This document shows, in pieces, positions 7,549 through 15,088 of a stretch of DNA of 41,919 bases. The notes below the pieces were generated by a model that saw nothing but the letters and a program-made list of their open reading frames with translations, searched no databases and was not told the origin of the DNA. Positions within the stretch are counted from its first letter, which is position 1. Each line of letters begins with the position of its first letter. Origin of the DNA: Goleter apudmare HA4340-LM2 (GTDB lineage: Bacteria > Cyanobacteriota > Cyanobacteriia > Cyanobacteriales > Nostocaceae); NCBI GenBank assembly GCA_019359495.1, contig JAHHHF010000013.1, positions 1 through 41,919 on the forward strand. The letters are read 5' to 3'. Made by a program: the position numbers and the translations under genes.

Positions 7549-7728
7549 GTAAGTCGGTGGGAAAAAACAAAACTAAGTTAAGAAAGGTAAACAAAGCTAT
7601 AAACTTCTTCCCTCCTGCCTCCTGCCTTGTCATAACGATAATTTTTAACACTGAGCTACTTAGTCATTAGTCATCAAGTTAACGACAAATGACCAATGAC
7701 CAATGACCAATGACAATTTACAAATCGC
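7549..7728. other. Intergenic leader of the gldG-like gene
   Basis: This 180-bp gap holds a TAGTCAT doublet (7661-7674) and a six-unit heptamer array that ends two bases before the start codon (listed separately). No promoter stands out. Confidence 0.5.
7685..7726. repeat. Heptanucleotide tandem repeat (STRR), six units
   Basis: Units read ACAAATG, ACCAATG three times, ACAATTT, ACAAATC. Heptameric short tandem repeats are a known trait of Nostoc/Anabaena genomes. The array occupies the place of a ribosome binding site for the gene at 7729. Confidence 0.85.
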
Positions 7729-9312
7729 ATGAAAACCATCGCAAAAAAGCAACTTTGGCAATATCTGTTTTGGCTGGGCCCCTTCTTAGGAGTTGCGGGT
7801 TTAACATCTGGGTTAGTTGCAGAAAGTTGGAGTCCCATATCATTAGCACTTTTGAGTGCAGGAATTGTCATTAGTGGATTGTGGGTAATATGGCAAAGCT
7901 ACCAAAGTCAGTGGTGGCGGCGGCGTTCTACTCTAGCTGGAACTAATGTCTTAATTGCGACTCTGGGAGTGTTGGCAATTGTAGGATTGGTCAACTTTTT
8001 GGGTACTCGCTATCATCTGCGGGTAGATTTAACAGAAACTCAGTTGTTTACCCTCGCCCCCCAATCACGGGAATTAGTGCAGGCTCTACCACAGCCAGTG
8101 AAAGTGTGGGTATTTGATACGACCCAGAATCCCCAAGACCGGGAATTGCTAGAAAATTATCGCCGAGAAAGCCCAAAGTTTCAGTTTGAATACATTGACC
8201 CCCAAGCCAAACCAGGGCTAGCAGAAAAGTTTGGCGTCAAAGATTACGGAGAAATTTATCTAGAATCCCAAGATAAAAGGCAATTGGTGCAGGTGGTGAA
8301 TGAAAATGAACGCCTGTCAGAAGTGAGATTAACTAATCGCCTCCAGCAACTCAACAGCACCAATATCCCCAAAGTCTACTTTCTTCAAGGACATGGTGAA
8401 CACCAAATTACAGCATCCGAAAGTGGAATGTCCCAAGCTGTTCAGGGATTAACTGACAAAAATTACACCACATCACAGCTGACTCTGGCAGAAAAATCAA
8501 AAGTTCCTGACGATGCGGCGGTGGTAGTAGTAGCTGGCCCCAAACGAGAACTATTTGAAAACGAAGTCAAAGCCTTACAAGAATATCTCAATCGCGGTGG
8601 TAACTTACTGCTAATGATTGATCCCAACACTGACCCCAAACTCGATAGCTTGTTAAAAGAATGGGGTATACGCCTAGATAATCGTTTAGCAGTTGATGTT
8701 TCTGGGGGTGTGGGATTAGGCCCTGCCGTCCCACTGGTGACAGATTACGGACAACATCCCATTACCAAAGACTTTGGTAATAGCATTTCTTTTTACCGAT
8801 TGGCACGACCTATAGAAATTACTCCAGTAGCAGGCGTTGTTGCTACGCCCTTGCTGCGAACTAAGCCCTATCCCGACAGCTGGGCCGAAAGCGATTTGCA
8901 AAGCGAAAAACTGGAGTTTAATGCCGACAAAGACCTCAAAGGCCCTTTGACTTTGGGTGTAGCTTTGACCAGAAAAATTGCAGCCCAACCGAACCCCACG
9001 CCTCCTAACACATCAAGCGAACAGAACTCTGCAAAAACTGCCTCCGAGTCTAGGCTAATAGTGCTAGGGAATTCTGATTTTGCTACCGACGGTTTATTTC
9101 AAAAACAACTCAATGGAGACGTTTTTCTCAACTCAGTTACCTGGCTAAGTCAACAGGATCAGCAACCTCTTTCGATTCGTCCCAAAGAAGCAAAAAACCG
9201 CCGGATTAACCTGACAACCAACCAAGCTAATCTTTTAACTTTGTCTTCTCTATTAATTCTGCCTCTGCTGGGATTGTTAACAGCAGCCTTTATCTGGTGG
9301 CGACGACGGTAA
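7729..9312 (+). CDS. GldG-like ABC-associated membrane protein
   Basis: 527 aa. Three membrane helices at the N terminus (~10-30, 35-53, 75-95), a large extracytoplasmic domain (~100-490), one C-terminal helix and an RRR end. The domain starts with YHLRVDLTETQLFTLAPQ, hallmark of the GldG / ABC-type uncharacterised transport family, and contains KVYFLQGHGEHQ and the VVVVAGPKRELF and GGNLLLMIDPN segments of the IFT52/GldG-like fold. It follows the ATPase and permease in the same direction and probably forms the periplasmic partner of that exporter. The only oddity is the repeat array in place of a leader. Confidence 0.88.
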   Translation: MKTIAKKQLWQYLFWLGPFLGVAGLTSGLVAESWSPISLALLSAGIVISGLWVIWQSYQSQWWRRRSTLAGTNVLIATLGVLAIVGLVNFLGTRYHLRVDLTETQLFTLAPQSRELVQALPQPVKVWVFDTTQNPQDRELLENYRRESPKFQFEYIDPQAKPGLAEKFGVKDYGEIYLESQDKRQLVQVVNENERLSEVRLTNRLQQLNSTNIPKVYFLQGHGEHQITASESGMSQAVQGLTDKNYTTSQLTLAEKSKVPDDAAVVVVAGPKRELFENEVKALQEYLNRGGNLLLMIDPNTDPKLDSLLKEWGIRLDNRLAVDVSGGVGLGPAVPLVTDYGQHPITKDFGNSISFYRLARPIEITPVAGVVATPLLRTKPYPDSWAESDLQSEKLEFNADKDLKGPLTLGVALTRKIAAQPNPTPPNTSSEQNSAKTASESRLIVLGNSDFATDGLFQKQLNGDVFLNSVTWLSQQDQQPLSIRPKEAKNRRINLTTNQANLLTLSSLLILPLLGLLTAAFIWWRRR

Positions 9313-9344
9313 GCAGGGAGTAGGGTGCAGGGAGAATAATATAC

Positions 9345-9365
9345 AGACGTTGCAGTGCAACGTCT
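9345..9365. repeat. Short perfect palindrome between gldG-like and DUF4340 genes
   Basis: AGACGTTGCA and TGCAACGTCT are exact reverse complements around one G. This GACGTTGCA...TGCAACGTC hairpin is, as far as I recall, a frequent dispersed intergenic repeat in Nostoc genomes. Without a T run it is not a clear terminator. Confidence 0.7.
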
Positions 9366-9396
9366 CTTCAAATAACCAATGATAAATAACTAGAAG

Positions 9397-10020
9397 ATGA
9401 AACTGCCACGAACAACCTTAATTGTGATATTGTTAGCCCTGGGTTTGGGTAGTTTTGTTTATTTCTACGAAATTCAAGGTGCAACTGAGCGAGAAGAAGT
9501 CAAAGAAAAACAACAGCAAATTTTCTCATTCACAGCAGATGATGTGCAGTCTTTGAAAATCACAACTCAAAAGGTGAATCTGACTCTAGAACGTAGTGGT
9601 CAGTCGGATAAACCCAATTGGTTAATCAAAACTCCCATATTAGAACCTGCAAATGATGCTGTAGTTTCCTATTTGATGAATTTGTTGGTTCCGGGTAAAA
9701 GCGATCGTTCCTTATCAGTCCCCCCTAACCAAAAAGCAGAATTTGGCTTAGACCGACCCCAGATAACTATTAATATCAGTCTAAAAAATCAAAAAAGCCA
9801 TCAGCTGATTTTGGGTAAGCTTGATTTTAATCGTCGTTTCTTATACGCTCAAGTTGACCCAGCTATTAAAACCAATGGAAATACAGATGTGCTACTGGTA
9901 TCTACAGATTTTGAAAATGCTGTGAATCGGGAAATCTCAGAGTGGAAACAACCTGTAGATAATAGTCAACAAAAGTCTACCCCAAGTCCTGATCAGCCGA
10001 CTCCAGCAGAAAAAAAATAG
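9397..10020 (+). CDS. DUF4340 domain protein
   Basis: 207 aa with one N-terminal membrane anchor (~5-23) followed by an extracytoplasmic domain. FSFTADDVQSLKIT, a LERSG...NWLIKTPI stretch and AEFGLDRPQITI are the DUF4340 landmarks. The family commonly follows GldG-type genes, as here, and is taken to be part of the same exporter. The C-terminal 25 residues are Gln/Ser/Pro-rich and look disordered. The domain covers only one of the repeats often seen in longer relatives, so the protein is on the short side. Confidence 0.85.
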   Translation: MKLPRTTLIVILLALGLGSFVYFYEIQGATEREEVKEKQQQIFSFTADDVQSLKITTQKVNLTLERSGQSDKPNWLIKTPILEPANDAVVSYLMNLLVPGKSDRSLSVPPNQKAEFGLDRPQITINISLKNQKSHQLILGKLDFNRRFLYAQVDPAIKTNGNTDVLLVSTDFENAVNREISEWKQPVDNSQQKSTPSPDQPTPAEKK

Positions 10021-10281
10021 GAAATTGAATACATAAAGGATTACCAGAAAATCTCTTATAAAAATTTCTGCTCAGATCACTGACTTCCACCTTCTGGCTA
10101 CTCTTACAGGGAAGTAAGCTACACGTAGCAGTAACCTCCGGAGAAAAGTAGCCACTCTATGGATGTCTATAAGAATTTGGGAGTCTAAATCCAGATTATT
10201 TCAGTTTTTTTATTTGGAGGTTCAGAATACTATAGTATATCTTTTCAAGAAACCGTGGTGTACGCAGTTTATGATGGTTAA
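10021..10281. other. Gene-free stretch
   Basis: Contains a small imperfect hairpin region (about 10098-10155, with paired CTACTCTTAC- and GTAGC-type segments) like those scattered in Nostoc intergenic DNA. No coding or RNA signal that I trust. Confidence 0.4.
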
Positions 10282-10554
10282 TTATTTATCATACACATCA
10301 GAAATTGTGGGGTTTGTCTCGTTTCTGATTAACTCAAATAGCTCTCTGTGTTTTTTATGAAACTTCAAAAATTCCAAGTATGCTATTGGCACTACTATAG
10401 GCCAAAAAGTAGTACCTATGAGCAATATTACGTAAGATATGGAGCGCTGTTCTGCTGTCATGTCTTTATCTGCTAGAAAAAAATATAGCCATTCATTTAA
10501 GAAGCAGTAAGCCATTCCTAGGTAAAATATTATCGCCAAGCCAATTAGCAGCAT
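10282..10554 (-). CDS. Small two-helix membrane protein, hypothetical
   Basis: 90 aa on the minus strand. Helix one covers residues ~2-25 and helix two ~40-62, the latter containing TTFWPIVVPIAYLEFL, which looks conserved in cyanobacterial small membrane proteins I have seen but cannot name. The C-terminal 25 residues are charged (KFHKKHRELFELI). The start is chosen as ATG 10554 because GAGG lies six bases upstream; a TTG two codons earlier is possible. No operon partner. The function is unknown. Confidence 0.6.
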   Translation of the reverse strand: MLLIGLAIIFYLGMAYCFLNEWLYFFLADKDMTAEQRSISYVILLIGTTFWPIVVPIAYLEFLKFHKKHRELFELIRNETNPTISDVYDK

Positions 10555-10829
10555 ATGCAACCTCAGTTTTTTTAAGTTGATTTTTTATGAAGCAAAATGA
10601 AGGCTAGTTTCCTAATTTTTCTTTCTCTTGTCACCTTGTCCGGATCATAATTTAAAAAGCTTAATTCTTTAAAAGTCAAGTCTTATTGTTATCAATCCAT
10701 GAGGAAGCATAGAAGCCTTACTAGTGTAAAGCCAAACTTTTCTCATCTTCCTAAAGAAATAAAAAGAGGTTTTAATGAGGAAAACCACAAAAATATTACC
10801 CAAATTATTGTTAGTAGTTTAGCTATATT
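10555..10829. other. Intergenic region between the small membrane gene and purU
   Basis: AT-rich, 275 bp, shared upstream region of two divergent genes. No purine-responsive riboswitch or other structured element was recognised. Confidence 0.4.
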
Positions 10830-11684
10830 ATGACGAATCCGACAGCCACATTGCTCATTTCTTGTCCAGATCAAAGGGGTTTAGTAGCAAAAATTGCTAC
10901 TTTCATCTATGCTAATGGCGGGAATATTATCCATGCAGATCAACATACAGATTTTGCGGCTGGGTTATTTCTTACCCGCATTGAATGGCAATTAAAAGGG
11001 TTTAATTTACCACGAGATTTGATTGCACCAGCATTTAATGCCATTGCCCAGCCTTTAGGTGCTAAGTGGGAATTACACTTTTGTGATACTGTGCCACGCA
11101 TTGCGATTTGGGTAAGTCGGCAAGACCATTGTTTATTTGATTTAATTTGGCGACAGCGTGCTCAAGAATTTGTAGCAGAAATTCCTCTGATCATCAGTAA
11201 TCATCCTGATTTAAAATTGGTAGCAGAGCAATTTGGTGTCGATTATCACTATCTCCCTATTAATAAAGAAAACAAACCAGAACAGGAAGCTAAACAACTG
11301 GAACTACTACACCAATACAAGATTAATTTGGTTGTATTAGCAAAATATATGCAGATTGTGAGTGCAGACTTTATTGCAAAATTTCCGCAAATCATCAATA
11401 TTCATCATTCATTTTTACCTGCTTTTGTAGGAGCTAATCCCTATCACCGAGCTTTTGAACGGGGTGTAAAAATCATCGGTGCAACTGCTCATTACGCAAC
11501 TGCTGATTTAGATGCAGGCCCAATTATTGAACAGGATGTAGTCAGAGTGAGTCACCGCGATGAAGTTGAGGATTTGGTGAGGAAAGGTAAGGACTTAGAG
11601 CGAGTTGTATTAGCAAGAGCAGTACGATCGCATCTGCAAAATCGTGTATTGGTATATGGAAATAGGACAGTAGTTTTTGAGTAA
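10830..11684 (+). CDS. purU: Formyltetrahydrofolate deformylase PurU
   Basis: 284 aa, the normal family length. It hydrolyses 10-formyl-THF to formate and THF, balancing the one-carbon pool and feeding PurT-dependent purine synthesis. The N-terminal ACT domain spans ~5-85 (LLISCPDQRGLVAKIATFI). The formyltransferase domain follows. Catalytic residues by analogy with PurN are Asn190 and His192 in INIHHSFLPAF and Asp228 in LDAGPIIEQD, all present. The GANPYHRAFERGVKIIGATAHY stretch separates PurU from PurN. The gene stands alone with its own upstream region. Confidence 0.96.
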   Translation: MTNPTATLLISCPDQRGLVAKIATFIYANGGNIIHADQHTDFAAGLFLTRIEWQLKGFNLPRDLIAPAFNAIAQPLGAKWELHFCDTVPRIAIWVSRQDHCLFDLIWRQRAQEFVAEIPLIISNHPDLKLVAEQFGVDYHYLPINKENKPEQEAKQLELLHQYKINLVVLAKYMQIVSADFIAKFPQIINIHHSFLPAFVGANPYHRAFERGVKIIGATAHYATADLDAGPIIEQDVVRVSHRDEVEDLVRKGKDLERVVLARAVRSHLQNRVLVYGNRTVVFE

Positions 11685-11789
11685 TTCTGTGGTCATGAAT
11701 AGCGATCGCATATCTCTGGATTATTAAAAGCGTATCCCCTTGAGGTTAGCTGGTAGAAAAAGGCAAATATAACCGTATATACCCTTATA

Positions 11790-12128
11790 TTGTGGAATTT
11801 TATCTACACCAGAATTGCCAAAATACGGTTAGTTGATGGCAATTTTGGGCAATTTTTATACAATTTTGGATTGGAAACCGCTTGGTGTATCTGGGTGTTC
11901 TCTGTCGATCTGTTGCCATCATTGTTCAAATTTGTATCAGATGCTTTGACTGTTATATATGGGTGCTGGCGTCTTCGTAAATACAAATGTCCCATGACAG
12001 AGAACGATCCTGAAGAGTTTTCCTGGAATCTCAACCACATCCCAAATATACCTTGGGATTCCTTGCGACAACTGAATAATCGATTAATAATGAAGAAAGA
12101 TGAAGTAGACTTCAAACAAGCACAATGA
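11790..12128 (+). CDS. Hypothetical protein overlapping the M41 protease gene
   Basis: Up to 112 aa from a TTG start. The first half is hydrophobic (LETAWCIWVFSVDLLPSLF) and the second hydrophilic; it matches no family I know. The 3' end overlaps the next gene by four bases (ATGA), a pattern of translational coupling, which is the main reason to believe it. ATG 11993 would give a 44-aa product instead. Coding status is uncertain. Confidence 0.4.
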   Translation: MWNFIYTRIAKIRLVDGNFGQFLYNFGLETAWCIWVFSVDLLPSLFKFVSDALTVIYGCWRLRKYKCPMTENDPEEFSWNLNHIPNIPWDSLRQLNNRLIMKKDEVDFKQAQ

Positions 12129-12817
12129 GCCAAACTGCCCTGAATCTAATTGCAATATCTATATTTTTCATGACCTTATCGGTGCTGCTGGGGCCATTGT
12201 TAAACTTGTCACCCACAATACCAGCACTTGCCACGTTCACCATATTGGGGATAGCTACCTTCGACAGTTTTAGCTTACAAGGCAAGGGAGGAACTATATT
12301 TTTAGATTGGATTGCTGGTTTTTCGAGTGAACACCGCGATCGCATTGTCCACCACGAAGCAGGGCATTTTCTCGTTGCTCATCTTTTGGATATACCTGTT
12401 ACGGGTTACACTCTCAGTGCATGGGAAGCCTGGAAACAGGGTCAACCAGGGCAAGGTGGTGTCTCTTTTAATGATGATCAATTAGCATCTCAATTGGCTG
12501 CGGGTCAAATTAGTGCCCAAATGCTAGATCGCTATTGCACGATTTGGATGGCGGGTATTGCTGCTGAAACCTTAGTTTTCAATAACACTGAGGGTGGCGC
12601 TGATGATCAAGGTAAACTAGCAGGGATATTAACAAATTTAGGTTTTTCTTTGTCTGCTTGTCAGCAAAAACAAAGGTTTCATGCCCTCCAAGCCAAAACC
12701 CTGCTACAAGAAAATTGGTCTAGCTACAAAGCCCTAGTCCAGGCTATGCAACAACGGGCATCAGTGACTGATTGTCAGAGTGCGATCGCCAGTTCTGAGT
12801 GTCAGGTTGTTGACTAA
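12125..12817 (+). CDS. FtsH-type (peptidase M41) membrane protease domain without AAA ATPase
   Basis: 230 aa. Two N-terminal membrane helices (~5-25 and 30-48) are followed by the zinc-protease motif HHEAGHF, with HEAGH at 77-81, and WMAGIAAETLVF at ~141-152, equivalent to the AGRAAEE helix of FtsH. Asp160/161 in GGADDQGK can supply the third zinc ligand. FtsH proteins are ~600 aa with an AAA module before the protease; here that module is missing, and the protein begins with its own membrane anchors, so it is not a fragment. Such ATPase-less M41 proteins occur in cyanobacteria and plastids. Substrate unknown. Confidence 0.85.
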   Translation: MSQTALNLIAISIFFMTLSVLLGPLLNLSPTIPALATFTILGIATFDSFSLQGKGGTIFLDWIAGFSSEHRDRIVHHEAGHFLVAHLLDIPVTGYTLSAWEAWKQGQPGQGGVSFNDDQLASQLAAGQISAQMLDRYCTIWMAGIAAETLVFNNTEGGADDQGKLAGILTNLGFSLSACQQKQRFHALQAKTLLQENWSSYKALVQAMQQRASVTDCQSAIASSECQVVD

Positions 12818-12924
12818 AAATAGGGAAACATTATTAAATGTAAAAATATAGTCCTAGTTCATAGGAACTAAAAAACTTTCTACAACTTAACACTAAATAG
12901 CCTGTTGACTTTCACTGAAGGCTT

Positions 12925-13947
12925 TTAAGAAGAAGCCGCTTTCAGATGTGATACATGAGATAGGTAGTCCCAGCTAATAACCTGGTTACGCCCAGTGGCT
13001 TTAGCTTGCAACAAACATTGATCAGCACGATCCAATAAACTGAACCCTTGTTCGTCATCATCGGCTTCTAGTGAAGCAGTGCCTAAACTAATGGTGACAT
13101 TAATAGTGTGTTGGCTGTTGATGGTAAATGGCTTCTCATTAACTAGACGGTTGAGACGACGTGCCACAATCAGTGCTTCCTCACCAGTCGTATTAGCTAG
13201 AAGAATCACGAATTCTTCACCACCATAACGGAAAGGAGTATCTTGATAACGGAGATTTTGCCGCAGACGACTACATAACAACTGCAAAAGGCGATCGCCG
13301 ACTAAATGTCCGTAGGTATCATTAACTTTTTTGAAATAGTCCACGTCTAAAATAATTAAACTCAGAGGACTAGCTTGCTCACGGGATTTCTGAATTTGTC
13401 TAGGTAAATCCCATTCTAGAGCACGGCGATTGTTCATTTCTGTCAACGAATCAGCTAGAGCGATCGCTGACAATAAATCATTTGTTCGCAGCAGATCACG
13501 GTATTTTTGTGCCTTACGTAAACCAACTGTCAACTGGGCTAGTATCAGGCTATGGCTAGGAGTTGAGTCTGCACAAGAGTCGATCTGCTCTTCAGGAATA
13601 TGCCAAATGTAAGCATCAGCTCCTTGTTTTAATGCCGTAGAAGTCATTTCTAAATCCCACTCCCAACCCTGTTTGCTTCTATTAGTAAGATGCTGGGAAT
13701 TGTCCTCTAATAGAATGCAGTATACCCAAGATAATTTAGCCTGATCCTTCAGCCACAAGCACAGTTCCGTACTACCATCAAGACTAGCTTGCACTATTAT
13801 TATGTCGGGAGGCGTCATTTTAATATGTGACACTGCCTGAATGACATTAGCGATAACTTCGATGCTAAAAGTGGTTGCATAACGGATCTGATCTGGAAGT
13901 GTAGACAGAAATTTATGACTCCCATAGACCAGAATGGAAATATTCAT
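12925..13947 (-). CDS. Diguanylate cyclase with degenerate receiver domain
   Basis: 340 aa. The C-terminal GGDEF domain (~165-330) should make c-di-GMP: the active-site loop is GGEEF (242-246), substrate and metal residues lie in ILDVDYFKKVND (199-210), and the inhibitory site RxxD is present as RYQD (233-236), five residues before the loop. The N-terminal 120 residues follow a response-regulator fold: PPDIIIVQAS corresponds to the beta-3 strand, but the phosphoacceptor Asp is replaced by Gln53, and ALKQGADAYIW resembles the alpha-4/beta-5 region. Phosphorylation control is therefore unlikely. Cytosolic, single gene, no partner kinase nearby. Confidence 0.92.
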   Translation of the reverse strand: MNISILVYGSHKFLSTLPDQIRYATTFSIEVIANVIQAVSHIKMTPPDIIIVQASLDGSTELCLWLKDQAKLSWVYCILLEDNSQHLTNRSKQGWEWDLEMTSTALKQGADAYIWHIPEEQIDSCADSTPSHSLILAQLTVGLRKAQKYRDLLRTNDLLSAIALADSLTEMNNRRALEWDLPRQIQKSREQASPLSLIILDVDYFKKVNDTYGHLVGDRLLQLLCSRLRQNLRYQDTPFRYGGEEFVILLANTTGEEALIVARRLNRLVNEKPFTINSQHTINVTISLGTASLEADDDEQGFSLLDRADQCLLQAKATGRNQVISWDYLSHVSHLKAASS

Positions 13948-14467
13948 TGCTTTGTTTCTTACCCTATATCAACATCAAGGATATAACTCAGTTAAACTTA
14001 TTACTTTTACTTACTAATACTGAAGTATCGGTATTTTTGGTTAGGGGCTATTACCCAGTATTCGCTTGTATTATCACTAAGTCTACAATTAGTTTCCAAT
14101 TTTAATCTCCTTTTAAGGATCTATTTTCACTACCAATACTAAGCATTCAACTTATGTTACCTACTTTCTGCTTTTACGTATTTCTTTTAAAACAGTAAAA
14201 ATACTGAATATTTCATATAGGTATCAAAGTAATCCTGGAATTTACACTAACTAGCTACTGGCGATAATTATCACGATTAAAGAATTACATAAATCAGCAG
14301 GTACCGCACTAGAATATTTGCTCATCTTCAATATTTAAAATTTTCTAAAATCTAAAATTCTCCGTGAAAACCGATATATTTAGATCAGCAATAAAATACT
14401 ATCACCTCCAAAATACTGAATTAACTTTCTCTGGGTTAAAAGCTGTAATTAAAGTCTGGCAGTATTT

Positions 14468-14483
14468 TGTGATCAATGTCACA
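14468..14483. promoter_or_regulatory. Perfect CRP/SyCRP1-type binding palindrome
   Basis: TGTGA TCAATG TCACA matches the TGTGA-N6-TCACA consensus of CRP and its cyanobacterial relatives (SyCRP1, AnCrpA) in all ten fixed positions. It lies 70 bp before a small ORF and about 520 bp from the GGDEF start, so its target is unclear. Confidence 0.6.
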
Positions 14484-14553
14484 ATTACTCAGTGATGAAA
14501 TCACTATCCGGCAAATTTAGCTTTTATATGTGTGTTTTATTAGCTATATTTTT

Positions 14554-14667
14554 ATGAAAAATTCACTAGATTGTTTCCGTAAATATACAGAAATAATCAA
14601 TAATACCCGAAAGAGATTTGGGGTAATTGCGTTAATGTCCGTCATTTACAAGAATAGAAAAACTTAA
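14554..14667 (+). CDS. Possible 37-aa small protein
   Basis: ATG 14554 opens 37 codons with a basic peptide (MKNSLDCFRKYTEI, later NTRKRFGVIALMSV) ending TAA 14667. No ribosome binding site is visible and no homologue is known to me. The only support is its position 70 bp downstream of the CRP-type palindrome. A non-coding RNA or chance ORF is at least as likely. Confidence 0.2.
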   Translation: MKNSLDCFRKYTEIINNTRKRFGVIALMSVIYKNRKT

Positions 14668-15088
14668 TTTATTCTTAATAATTAAGCTGATTGTTGCAAG
14701 CAAAGTAGGGACTGATAACCGTACTCCTGATGGAGAGGCTACGCCCCTACTGGAACCTTCAGTTCTTGGTAAATGTCCTGGGTTGAGGCAGACTTTTTCT
14801 GTAAAAGCCACGAATCACTAAAGATCAGGATGCCTAAAGCTAGGATCTAGAATGAAGTCTCTGAAAACAAGTGGGACACAGAGCTAGTACCGCCGTGAAT
14901 TCAAAATGAATACAGCATAAGCATTTCGCTAATTTGGAATGGGTGGTTTATTTCAGCCGTGCGGCGCTAGTGCATTTATCATTAGAGAAAACACTCAGAT
15001 GTTCTTGATTGTTTCTAGCCCCTGGGGAGTGACCGTAGGGGAGACTTCATACCTAATCCTTTAATTGACACTAATCTTGTAAACACCC

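Larger units (their letters stand above)
13948..15088. other. 1.1-kb region without a clear gene
   Basis: AT-rich intergenic DNA between the divergently oriented GGDEF gene and alaS. It holds a perfect CRP-type palindrome at 14468-14483 and a 37-codon ORF at 14554-14667 (both listed). From about 14700 to 15060 composition is less AT-rich and several short GC stems occur (for example CCCCTGGGG at 15020-15028), which could be a small RNA or the alaS leader. No known RNA family was recognised. Confidence 0.5.

Noticed and set aside
10163-10360. 65-codon plus-strand ORF
   Set aside because: It overlaps the better-supported minus-strand membrane gene and its content is low-complexity with no start signal.
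12846-12875. Hairpin TAGTTC-ATAG-GAACTA as terminator
   Set aside because: On the plus strand it is followed by an A run rather than a T run, so it does not fit an intrinsic terminator for the protease gene.
14641-15060. 6S RNA or other known structured RNA upstream of alaS
   Set aside because: Short GC stems are present but no sequence hallmark of 6S RNA, tmRNA or a T-box leader could be identified.
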